29,006 bases of DNA, taken from positions 1 to 29,006 of the forward strand of contig JAHZHF010000011.1 in the NCBI GenBank assembly GCA_019420405.1, read 5' to 3'. The notes under the pieces were generated by a model. It ran no database searches and had not been told where the DNA came from. It was given only the letters and a program-made list of their open reading frames with translations. How positions within the stretch are numbered: position 1 is the first letter of the stretch; every line of letters starts with the position of its first letter. Positions 13,783-21,284 of this stretch are shown piece after piece. The translations under genes and the position numbers were made by a program. Source of the DNA: Clostridiales bacterium (GTDB lineage Bacteria; Bacillota; Clostridia; Lachnospirales; Lachnospiraceae).

Positions 13783-13840
13783 TGTGAACTGTAGCTGACA
13801 AAGAATAAAGGGAGCGGACGAAGAAGGAGGAAAACGGATC

Positions 13841-14866
13841 ATGGACAGACAGATGCTGATTCGGGATGTATATGCGAGATTGATTCTTGATTTAACGGGA
13901 AATCCCGCGGTAGAGGTGGAAGTGCTGGCAGGGGAGGATACGGTGGGGACAGCAGCCGTTCTTCCCGGATACTGCGGTTTTCCCGGGCATTGCGGCTCGG
14001 GAGAAGAAGAGCCCCTGTGCGCAGCCAGTCGGAATAGGCAGGAGGAGATCAGATGGCGGGCAGAACAGGCTGTGGAGAATGTAAACAGCAGCCTGGCCCA
14101 GATTGTGACGGGTATGAATGTTTTCGATCAGGAAGAGATCGACCGGGCGCTCATAAAAGCTGTACAGCCGGCCGGAAAGAAACCGGGAGAAATTCTGGAA
14201 ATATCACTGGCGGCAGCACGGACAGCAGCCGGGGCGGCGAAGATTCCCCTGTTCCGCTACCTGGGCGGCATCCGGGCTTCAAGAATGCCGGTGCCTGTGA
14301 TGTGTGTGGAGCGGGTAAGCCCAGAGGAAGAGAAGGAAAGCTGTAGATCGGAGAAAGGGACGACAGGGAATATCGTGGTGTATCCTGCCCGGATGGAAAG
14401 CTTCCGGGAGATGCTTGAAGTGTGTACAGACGTTTGTCGCGCCGTGAGAGAAATGAGCGGGGAAGTAAAGAGGGAAGAAGATGGCAGAAACAGCCGAAAA
14501 GAAGTGGAAAGGAAACTGGATCTGATCCGGACAGCGGCCGGGCGGGCAGGATACCGTTTCGGTGAGGATATAAATGCGGTGCTGGATATAACGCCGGATG
14601 ATCCGGTTCTGATCCGGTGGAACCAGGCTGCGACCCTGTTAGAATTGTTCCGGGATATCGGGGCAGCCAGGGAGGCGGGCCGCAGCGTTATGATTGTACA
14701 GACGGCAGAGGGAACGGCGGACACTGCGGCGGCGGATCTTGCAGTGGCATTTGGCGCGGAGTGGTTCCGGTGCGGTCCTCCTCTGCGTCCGGAATACACG
14801 GAGGTGTATAACCGGCTTCTCAGGATCGATGAAAAGATTGCGTGCAGGGATGTTTTTCTGTTATGA
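13841..14866 (+). CDS. Enolase-like protein, probably catalytically inactive
   Basis: This 341-residue protein aligns with enolase (normally ~430) from start to end: IRDVYARLILDLTGNPAVEVEV, AVENVNSSL...DVFDQ-like NVFDQEEID, PLFRYLGGIRA..MPVPVM, and the C-terminal ADLAVAFGAEWFRCG...YNRLLRIDEKI. Key sites are changed: DSRGNP is now DLTGNP, the mobile PSGASTG loop is LPGYCGFPG, the GG-H-A-N region is VERVSPEE, the catalytic lysine in LIKxNQ is Arg (LIRWNQ), SHRSGETED is QTAEGTAD, and the KTG lysine is Arg. About 90 residues holding the IEDGL and GDD metal ligands are missing. Codons and reading frame remain intact, which argues for a retained pseudoenzyme over a decaying gene. AGAAGGAGG precedes the ATG. 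Confidence 0.85.
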   Translation: MDRQMLIRDVYARLILDLTGNPAVEVEVLAGEDTVGTAAVLPGYCGFPGHCGSGEEEPLCAASRNRQEEIRWRAEQAVENVNSSLAQIVTGMNVFDQEEIDRALIKAVQPAGKKPGEILEISLAAARTAAGAAKIPLFRYLGGIRASRMPVPVMCVERVSPEEEKESCRSEKGTTGNIVVYPARMESFREMLEVCTDVCRAVREMSGEVKREEDGRNSRKEVERKLDLIRTAAGRAGYRFGEDINAVLDITPDDPVLIRWNQAATLLELFRDIGAAREAGRSVMIVQTAEGTADTAAADLAVAFGAEWFRCGPPLRPEYTEVYNRLLRIDEKIACRDVFLL

Positions 14867-15189
14867 TGCCGTTGGGGATTTTTTTGTTCCCGGTATCGTA
14901 CTGTGTAAGGAAGACCATATGGAAAGCGAGAAACCATAAGCGGTAGCGGGATTCTGGCCAGCGCGGGGAGTTTTCTGCTTCTGTTTCTGGTGGTTGGATA
15001 CAGAAATATTCAGTACGCGGAGTTCTCACAGTGGTTCGCAGCCAGAGTGCGCGGCATAAAAAAGGGGCAGATTCCTTGCTCGCGTCGGGCGAATGTGATA
15101 GAATATTTCAGTACTTTTTTGGGGGATGGATGCAGAAGCGCTTTGTATTCCCGAAGAATGAAGGCGAAGAAACGAGAGGAGGAAGAGAA
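14867..15189 (+). other. Gap with an open, startless reading frame
   Basis: No confident gene lies here. One plus-strand frame is open from 14909 past 15180 and contains a hydrophobic run (ILASAGSFLLLFLVVGY, 14951-15001) followed by a basic region, but it has no ATG before it. An ATG at 14920 lies in another frame and stops after six codons (14938). A single-base shift there would join the ATG to the hydrophobic frame, so a small broken membrane-protein gene is possible. Confidence 0.25.
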
Positions 15190-15606
15190 TTGATTTCATA
15201 TCGAAAATACTTGTGTTTTGAGTTCAGGGAAAAAGAGTCGGTTAAAAACATTACAAACCATGTGGAAATGATTCTCGGGGAGAGTGGCATAAAAGAAGGC
15301 ATGATTATAGTATCTCCAATGCATACTACCTCGGCCGTATTCATCAATGACGACGAAGAGGGGCTGATCAGCGATACGATGGAGTTTTTGCAGACCCTGG
15401 TGCCGGAGTATAAGACTCCCTACTATTTGCATAACAGAAGCGATAAGGATGCTCCGGCTCATCTGAAAAGAAATATTCTCGGCCGCAGCGAGGTAATCAG
15501 CGTGACAGACGGCCGGATGGATCTGGGGAATTGGGAACAGATTTTTTACGCGGATTTTTACGGAAACAGGAAAAAGAAGATCTGCGTGAAAGTGCTGGGT
15601 GAATAA
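15190..15606 (+). CDS. YjbQ/UPF0047-family protein (TTG start)
   Basis: This 138-residue protein is of normal YjbQ (UPF0047) length. It has the family core SPMHTTSAVFINDDEEGL (equivalent to PHTTAAVxINE), the APAHLKRNILGRSEVISV segment (GNAHAHLKxxLxG) and GRMDLGNWEQIFYADF (GxLxLGxWQxI). Members have been linked to weak thiamine-phosphate synthase activity, but the physiological role is unsettled. I place the start at TTG 15190 because AGGAGG lies 7 bases upstream (15177-15182) and the encoded N-terminus then matches family length. An in-frame ATG at 15129 would add 20 non-family residues. A terminator follows directly. Confidence 0.88.
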   Translation: MISYRKYLCFEFREKESVKNITNHVEMILGESGIKEGMIIVSPMHTTSAVFINDDEEGLISDTMEFLQTLVPEYKTPYYLHNRSDKDAPAHLKRNILGRSEVISVTDGRMDLGNWEQIFYADFYGNRKKKICVKVLGE

Positions 15607-15626
15607 AAAATGAAATGAAATTCATG

Positions 15627-15658
15627 AAAGAGTCTGTGAGAAAACAGGCTCTTTTTTT
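15627..15658 (+). terminator. Terminator after the YjbQ gene
   Basis: An 11-bp stem with one wobble (15627-15637 with 15644-15654) closes a GAGAAA loop, and its 3' arm runs into a tract of seven T residues (15652-15658). Confidence 0.88.
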
Positions 15659-15686
15659 AACATTTTATTAGTATAAAAAAATAGGT

Positions 15687-15867
15687 GTCTGAAATGAGAC
15701 AGTTTGCAGAGCATATTTTATTGTATTAAAAAAAATATAAAGGAGTAGTGTACAAGACGCACAAAAAAATAAGAGAAAAATAGGGCATGTTGTACACGTG
15801 ACTGGCAAAAAGAATAAAAAATGAGAAAAATCAGAGATTTGATTGTGCAAATAAACGGTGATATTAT
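15687..15867 (+). promoter_or_regulatory. Leader and promoter region of the large PTS/RuBisCO-like operon
   Basis: TTGATT (15839-15844), a 17-base spacer and TATTAT (15862-15867) form the best promoter, 51 bases before the first gene. Upstream are two inverted repeats: TGTCT-N6-AGACA (15687-15702) and GTGTACAA (15748-15755) with TTGTACAC (15790-15797). The second is a plausible looped operator for the PucR/CdaR-type regulator at 27684. The whole 15659-15918 interval is AT-rich and has no gene. Confidence 0.55.
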
Positions 15868-15918
15868 GACGATAGTTTAAGTCGGCTTAAAAATTTCAAA
15901 AGGAAGTGAGGCAGAGTT

Positions 15919-17550
15919 ATGCGAGAAAATTTTGATGTGGTAGTTATCGGCGGCGGAACCACCGGCACGGGTGTCATACGTGACCTGGTACTGCGCGGAT
16001 TCAAGAACTCTCTGCTGCTGGAAAGGGATGATCTTGCGGCAGGAACCTCCGGCGGATGCCATTCGGCGCTGCATGGAGGATCGCGATACGTGGTTTCGGA
16101 TATTCAGACTGCCAGAGAATGTCTGCAGGAGAATCAGGTTTACCGTAAAATCGTACCGCAGGTTGTAGACCCGACGGATGCAATCTGGGTTGCAAAGACA
16201 GACGAGCAGATGGAGTTCGCAAAAAAATGGATGAAAAATGCGGATGATATCGGGCTTCCATATGAGATTATCTCTGTAGAAGAAGCTCTGGAAGAAGAAC
16301 CGCTGCTCTCGAAAGACATCCGCTTTGCACTCCGGACGATCGACACAGGTTTTGATCCGTTCCGTCTGTGCATCGCACAGGCATACGACGCCAAGATTAA
16401 AGGGGCGCAGATCCGCACCCATCACGAGGTAATCGGAGCGCTGATGGACGGCAACAGAGTTGTGGGCTTACGTGTTCTTGATAAGACAGAGAATAATATT
16501 TACGAGGTATATGCAAAGCTTGTGATTAACGCGGCGGGACCATGGTGCTCTCAGATTACAGAGATGGCTGGCTTCGCAATACCGATGAAACCGAACAAAG
16601 GATCTACAGGAATCTACAGCATGCGCCCGACAAAGACTCTGATCGGAATCCTACGGACTCCGGCGGACGGGGACGGCCTGGTAAGTCAGGGCTTCCAGAA
16701 TACGGCGCTGTTGGGAACCTCATCTGTAGATATCGACGATCCGGACGATGCTGAACCCGGAATGGACGAGATCAAGATCATGGAGGATTCCGTGGCGGAG
16801 ATCATTCCGGAGTTAAGAGAGGCAAGGATGCTGAGATTTTGTACTGGAGTTCGCCCGCTGTACACAACGGGAAAAGAAACTGGACGGGATATCAGCCGCG
16901 GCATGTATCTGCTGGATCATGAGGAGATGGAAGGAATCGCCGGAATTATCACCATCACGGGCGGAAAATACGCGACTGCACGTCTGATGGCTGAGGAAGC
17001 AGTAAACCTTGCCAGTGAGAAACTGGTAGGAAAAGTGATTCCGTGTACATCGGACAAAGAATTCATCTACGGCGCGATGACAAAAGAGGCGGCGGAGCAG
17101 GAAGCTCAGGAGATCCATGAGAAATATCATATCTCCAGATACGCGGCACACAAATTCACCGCACGCTACGGAGAGTTCGCCAGAACAATCCTCGAGGAGT
17201 ATCCGGACGAAGCCTATGTCATTGACGATGCAGTTCAGATGATCGGTTCCGAGGTGTGCTACTCCTTTAATGAAGAAAACGTAGAAAACTTTAAAGATTT
17301 ACGCCGCCGTACCCGTATCGGTATGGGACAGGACCAGGGAACATTCTCCATTTACAAAGCGGGCGCCATCACGCAACAGGAGCTGAACAAAACTCCGGCG
17401 GAGGCAGAAGAATATGTTCTTGGATACGTGCAGGAGCGCTGGAAAGGAATCTACTTTGCAGCTCAGTACGGCGATCAGCTTCCGTTGTCAGAGTTGATGC
17501 AGGAGATGTACATCGGAATGGGAAGCTACGACATCTTAAGTTTAGAGTAA
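15919..17550 (+). CDS. glpA: GlpA-like FAD-dependent glycerol-3-phosphate dehydrogenase subunit
   Basis: This 543-residue flavoprotein is similar in length to anaerobic GlpA. The FAD-binding dinucleotide fold is VVVIGGGTTGTGVIRDL (residues 7-23), followed by the family's GTSGGCHSALHGGSRYV (about 42-58), the AAGPWC segment (205-210) and ITGGKYATARLMAE (347-359). In anaerobic GlpA a BFD-like C-terminal domain binds [2Fe-2S]. Here its hallmark DLRRRTRIGMG survives (460-470), but the ligand positions read Asp, Ala, Asp and Ser/Tyr (VIDDAVQ, GQDQGTFSIYKAG), so no cluster can form. It opens an eleven-gene run with glpB-like and cluster-less glpC-like genes. The substrate is presumably a phosphorylated polyol, but need not be glycerol 3-phosphate. 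Confidence 0.88.
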   Translation: MRENFDVVVIGGGTTGTGVIRDLVLRGFKNSLLLERDDLAAGTSGGCHSALHGGSRYVVSDIQTARECLQENQVYRKIVPQVVDPTDAIWVAKTDEQMEFAKKWMKNADDIGLPYEIISVEEALEEEPLLSKDIRFALRTIDTGFDPFRLCIAQAYDAKIKGAQIRTHHEVIGALMDGNRVVGLRVLDKTENNIYEVYAKLVINAAGPWCSQITEMAGFAIPMKPNKGSTGIYSMRPTKTLIGILRTPADGDGLVSQGFQNTALLGTSSVDIDDPDDAEPGMDEIKIMEDSVAEIIPELREARMLRFCTGVRPLYTTGKETGRDISRGMYLLDHEEMEGIAGIITITGGKYATARLMAEEAVNLASEKLVGKVIPCTSDKEFIYGAMTKEAAEQEAQEIHEKYHISRYAAHKFTARYGEFARTILEEYPDEAYVIDDAVQMIGSEVCYSFNEENVENFKDLRRRTRIGMGQDQGTFSIYKAGAITQQELNKTPAEAEEYVLGYVQERWKGIYFAAQYGDQLPLSELMQEMYIGMGSYDILSLE

Positions 17551-17563
17551 GGAGGAGCGCAGC

Positions 17564-18868
17564 ATGAACACAAAGAAGAATGTACTTGTGGTAGGCGGAG
17601 GAACCGCCGCGTGTGTGGCAGCGGCAGCGGCTCTCGACGCGGGGAAAGACGTGACGATGATATTCCGCAACGGAGGAATGTCGGAGATTTCGGCGGGAGC
17701 GATAGACATCCTGGGAGTTGTTCCGGGCGAGAAGCCGGCGATCTGCGAAAACTACCGGGACGGGATTGACGAACTGCTGAAAGCATATCCGGAGCATGCC
17801 TACGGAAAGTGCAGGGATGAACTGGACAACGGAGTAAATGCGCTGATGTCCCTTGCAGCGGAAGGCGGCTTTCCGATGACAGGATTTGACGGAAAGAACG
17901 TATGGGTGCCGAATATGCTTGGAACATTTTCCATCAATGCCTGCGTGCCGTTCGTAATGAGTGAGTCCGTTGTAGTTCCGGGAAAGGAAGAGCGTGTGCT
18001 GGTTGTCGGCATTAAGGGCAATGTGGCATTCAATGCGAAGGCTGCCGCGATGTCTTACCAGCAATACCAGAAGAAGATTGGCGGCAAGGCGGATTATTTC
18101 TCAACGGAAATCCAACTGACCGGATGGGGAGGCCGCAGGAAGATCAGCGATGGCGAGCTGGCGGATTACCTGGATACCAGAGAAGGGGCGCAGGAGCTGG
18201 CGGACGCGATCCGTACCTTCTGTATGAACAACAGATATCATTTTGACAAGATCCTTTTCCCGCCGGTACTGGGATATGTTTCCAGCAGCGAAATACTTGC
18301 TCTGCTGAAAGAGGCGTGCGGCTGCAAAGTCGGCGAGGTCGAGGGACTCGGAAACTCTGTTACCGGATATCGTTTTACAAGGGCTCTATACAAAGGCCTG
18401 GAGAAAAAAGGAGCGGTTCTGAAAAGAGGAGCATATGTAGATGAGATCGCCCCGGCGGAGGATGGTGTTCAGGTGACGTACACAGAAGGTCTTGCAGACC
18501 AACTGCACCCGGGCGTGAAAGAGACTGTGACCGTACCAGCGGCAGTGCTCGCGACCGGCGGCTTTGTCGGAGGCGGAATCAAGGCTCATCACACAGAAGT
18601 GTGGATCGAGCTTCTCAATGAACATCTGGGTAAAGTGACGACAGATATGCTTGACCGGAACGCAGTAAACCCGAGCGGACAGAAATTCATGAACATGGGT
18701 GTGGAAGTAAACAGCGACATGTCTGTAAAGAATGAGAACTATGCCGGCAATGTTTTCGCATGCGGGGATCTCCTTGCAGGACAGAATTTCGCAAACGAGA
18801 GAAGCGGAGCGGGAATCGCTGCGGCGACTGCTTATCTGGCCGGCAGGAATGCAGCGGCAAAAGTATAA
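17564..18868 (+). CDS. glpB: GlpB-like anaerobic glycerol-3-phosphate dehydrogenase subunit
   Basis: This 434-residue flavoprotein matches GlpB, the second catalytic-complex subunit of anaerobic glycerol-3-phosphate dehydrogenase. It has an N-terminal dinucleotide-binding motif VLVVGGGTAACVAAAAALDAG (about residues 7-27), the GAIDILG segment, a mid-protein FPPVLGY strand, and the C-terminal flavin site NVFACGDLLAGQNFANERSGAGIAAATAYLAG. AAGGAGG precedes the ATG, and the gap from the glpA-like gene is only 13 bases. The three-subunit order A-B-C of the known glpABC operon is kept here, which supports an assembled complex even though the A and C subunits have lost their iron-sulfur ligands. The protein probably pairs with the upstream gene product in a soluble or membrane-peripheral complex. 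Confidence 0.88.
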   Translation: MNTKKNVLVVGGGTAACVAAAAALDAGKDVTMIFRNGGMSEISAGAIDILGVVPGEKPAICENYRDGIDELLKAYPEHAYGKCRDELDNGVNALMSLAAEGGFPMTGFDGKNVWVPNMLGTFSINACVPFVMSESVVVPGKEERVLVVGIKGNVAFNAKAAAMSYQQYQKKIGGKADYFSTEIQLTGWGGRRKISDGELADYLDTREGAQELADAIRTFCMNNRYHFDKILFPPVLGYVSSSEILALLKEACGCKVGEVEGLGNSVTGYRFTRALYKGLEKKGAVLKRGAYVDEIAPAEDGVQVTYTEGLADQLHPGVKETVTVPAAVLATGGFVGGGIKAHHTEVWIELLNEHLGKVTTDMLDRNAVNPSGQKFMNMGVEVNSDMSVKNENYAGNVFACGDLLAGQNFANERSGAGIAAATAYLAGRNAAAKV

Positions 18869-18886
18869 GGAAATGGGGGTAGAGCA

Positions 18887-19912
18887 ATGGCAGCACAAGA
18901 TTTTTCCAAGTTATATTATAGAACATCTAACTGTTTGACAAGTGACATTATTGCAGATTTTGCTCCGGTCAGCCGTGTGACAGGCGTAGATACTTCCTCA
19001 GGAATGGGCGTTGTCTTCACCGCGATGGGAACCCGTTTCGATATGCAGTATGTGGCGAAAGAGGCATTCACAGCGACGGACAGCTACGAGGCGGATACCC
19101 GCAGCATAGATGATACTCCGGTGGCAGAAGTGATGCGTTATGTCAGGAGCGAGATTATCGGGGGCGGACATGTGCCGGAAGAGTACCGGGCGCTGACGCA
19201 GAAAGTACTCGACGGTGACACCGTATACGCGGGTTATCAGGAGTGCAAAAAGGGCGAAGAAGGAGACGTGCTTTTCCTGATCAGCCCGGCAGCGGCGGAC
19301 GCACAGAAATCAGCGGACAATTTCCTCGCTGTTGCGGGAAAGGCCGGCAGAAAGGCATACGGTACCAATGAGTACAAAGACGCCGGCTATCTGCTCCTTG
19401 CGCTCGGCCAGACAGAGAAGGCAAACAAAATTGCAGATGCGATGAGGGACGCCCTCGGGAAATACCAGGAAGTGGTTACAGACGACGGTTATGTACTGGA
19501 CGCGCTTCTCATTCAGTTCCCGGAAATGGCGGACAAGATCCGGTTCATCGATGAGTTCCTCGCAGAATGCGGCGCATGCAGTGAAAAGTCTGGCAAAGTG
19601 GTCGTTCATGAGAGCGGCATCGTACAGAGGCTGTATCCGGGAAGAAGAGTAGATTACCAGAAGATTTTCAAGGATGCGGAAGTCGTCCTTCCCGCAAGGA
19701 GTGGATACGACGTGTCGGATTCCGGAATGGCAGGCGGACTCGGGCTTATGGAGCCGGGAATCCTGGCGGCGGTTTCCGGACGGAGGATGATGGACCTGGC
19801 CGCGCCGGCTCATGACGTAATCGTGACCCCGTGTGCCTGCGAGGCTGCAGGACTGAACTGCGCAGAGAAAGAAAAGGTTGTTACGCTGCTGGACTATGTG
19901 TGCGGCGAGTAA
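18887..19912 (+). CDS. GlpC homologue lacking iron-sulfur ligands
   Basis: This 341-residue protein occupies the glpC position and aligns with GlpC over its length but is shorter and cysteine-poor. The first ferredoxin motif CxxCxxCxxxCP has become C16-S19-I22-A26-P27, with the flanking PVSRV kept. The second maps to F61-T64-Y67-T71 just before the conserved VAEVMRYVRSE helix. In the two CCG (heterodisulfide-reductase-type) repeats the KEKCCG site reads NEYKDAG, the YHxxCH site reads VHESGI, and the second CCG reads VSDSGMAGG. Only TPCAC (315-319) retains cysteines. The scaffold therefore persists without its electron relay, and may act as a structural or regulatory subunit. No membrane segment is evident. 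The assignment rests on motif alignment and gene order. Confidence 0.75.
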   Translation: MAAQDFSKLYYRTSNCLTSDIIADFAPVSRVTGVDTSSGMGVVFTAMGTRFDMQYVAKEAFTATDSYEADTRSIDDTPVAEVMRYVRSEIIGGGHVPEEYRALTQKVLDGDTVYAGYQECKKGEEGDVLFLISPAAADAQKSADNFLAVAGKAGRKAYGTNEYKDAGYLLLALGQTEKANKIADAMRDALGKYQEVVTDDGYVLDALLIQFPEMADKIRFIDEFLAECGACSEKSGKVVVHESGIVQRLYPGRRVDYQKIFKDAEVVLPARSGYDVSDSGMAGGLGLMEPGILAAVSGRRMMDLAAPAHDVIVTPCACEAAGLNCAEKEKVVTLLDYVCGE

Positions 19913-19951
19913 AACGGTAATACAAAGAAAAAGTTAAGGAGGACACTTATT

Positions 19952-21262
19952 ATGAAATACGATACCAATATTTTTAAAATGCCTGAGTCAATCGATGATG
20001 ATAAATACCTCATCTGTACTTATTTCTGCCAGGGATATACATCTGACCTTCTGACGCTTGCAGGATCCATGGCGATTGAGCAGACGACAGGAACTTGGGC
20101 TCCGGTGCCGCTTGAGACTCCAGAAGTAAGAAGACGCCATGGCGGCAAGGTGATCGCTGTCCATGAGATCCCCTGCTATGAGTTTGGTATGCCGGAAGCA
20201 GAAGGCAAGGAGAGAATGGCGGTGTTCCAGATCGCGTTCCCGTTTGAGAACATGGGAGCGAACCTGGCGCAGGTGCTGACATCCGTAATCGGAAATATCT
20301 CCATGTCAGGAAAATTAAAACTGATCGACATCCATTTTCCGAAAGTATTTACCGACGGATTTAAAGGGCCGAGATTCGGAGTGGAAGGCCTTCGCGAGAT
20401 CACAGGAGTTCCGAAGAGACCGTTTATCGTCAGCATGATCAAACCGTGTACGGGCGCTACGCCGGAGAACGCAGGAAAGCTGATCCGTGAGCTGGCTATG
20501 GCGGGCATAGACTGGATCAAGGACGATGAGCTGTTCAGCGATACCGATTACTGTACAGTAAAGGCGAGGGCGACAATCGCAGCCGATATCCTCAAGGACG
20601 TTTATGAGAGAACCGGAAAGAGAGTACTCTATTCCCCGAATATCACAGACCGTCCGGATCGTATGCTCGACAAGGCGAAGATGTGTAAAGAGCTTGGAAT
20701 CCCGGCGCTGATGATCAATACACTGACCGTTGGCTGGCCGGCAATGCAGATGATCGCAGAAAACGACGACATCGGACTTCCGATTCTGGCACATCCGGCA
20801 TTCGCAGGAGCAATGTATGAGTCCCATTATTCTGGAATTTCAAGCCACCTGGTACTCGGGAAATTTATGCGTATGTGCGGTGCAGACATCGTAATCTATC
20901 CGTGCGCATGCGGCAAAGTAAATATTCAGCGTGAGAGATATATCCGTATCGCTCAAGCGCTTTTGACCGAATTCCGCGGTATGAAGCGTACATTCCCGGG
21001 ACCGGCGGCAGGCGTATATCAGGGACTGATCCCGAATGTGGCAAACGACCTTGGTATGGACTTCTCCATTTCCGCAGGCGCGGCAATGCATGCACATCCC
21101 ATGGGAGCAGCGGCAGGAGTTGAGAGCCTGATCAAAGCAGCGGAAGCGACAGCAGAGGGAATCTCCCTGGTAGAGGCTGCGAAAGACTGCGAGTCTCTGA
21201 AAGTTGCCCTTGACCTGTGGGGAATCGGCGAGCATCAGGAACTGTTTGACCTTAAGAAATAA
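19952..21262 (+). CDS. RuBisCO-like protein (RLP)
   Basis: This 436-residue protein is a full-length form IV RuBisCO homologue. Equivalents of active-site positions are visible: E43 and TGTW (45-48), N115 in TSVIGN, K164 in SMIKPCTG, the carbamylatable lysine and metal ligands K190-D-D-E193, H281 in LAHPAFAGA, and K322 in the loop 6 region (CACGKV). Positions used for bisphosphate binding and carboxylation differ: HR is HP (P282), the KPKxG second lysine is absent, and SGG and GGG become AAG (352-354) and AGA (375-377). It should therefore enolise, isomerise or decarboxylate a different phosphorylated substrate. There are no methionine-salvage genes here, so an MtnW role is unlikely. AAGGAGG precedes the ATG. 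Its neighbours imply a carbohydrate pathway. Confidence 0.93.
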   Translation: MKYDTNIFKMPESIDDDKYLICTYFCQGYTSDLLTLAGSMAIEQTTGTWAPVPLETPEVRRRHGGKVIAVHEIPCYEFGMPEAEGKERMAVFQIAFPFENMGANLAQVLTSVIGNISMSGKLKLIDIHFPKVFTDGFKGPRFGVEGLREITGVPKRPFIVSMIKPCTGATPENAGKLIRELAMAGIDWIKDDELFSDTDYCTVKARATIAADILKDVYERTGKRVLYSPNITDRPDRMLDKAKMCKELGIPALMINTLTVGWPAMQMIAENDDIGLPILAHPAFAGAMYESHYSGISSHLVLGKFMRMCGADIVIYPCACGKVNIQRERYIRIAQALLTEFRGMKRTFPGPAAGVYQGLIPNVANDLGMDFSISAGAAMHAHPMGAAAGVESLIKAAEATAEGISLVEAAKDCESLKVALDLWGIGEHQELFDLKK

Positions 21263-21284
21263 GTGAGGGAGAAACGGGAACGCT

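Noticed and set aside
13841..14866. Annotation as functional enolase (phosphopyruvate hydratase).
   Set aside because: The catalytic lysines, mobile loop and most metal ligands are changed or deleted, and the protein is about 90 residues short.
15687..15867. Catabolite-repression (cre) site in the operon leader.
   Set aside because: I looked for a TGNAANCGNTNNCA-like match and saw none convincing.
19952..21262. True RuBisCO or methionine-salvage MtnW enolase.
   Set aside because: The phosphate-binding loops differ from form I-III enzymes, and no phosphoribulokinase or methionine-salvage genes are nearby.
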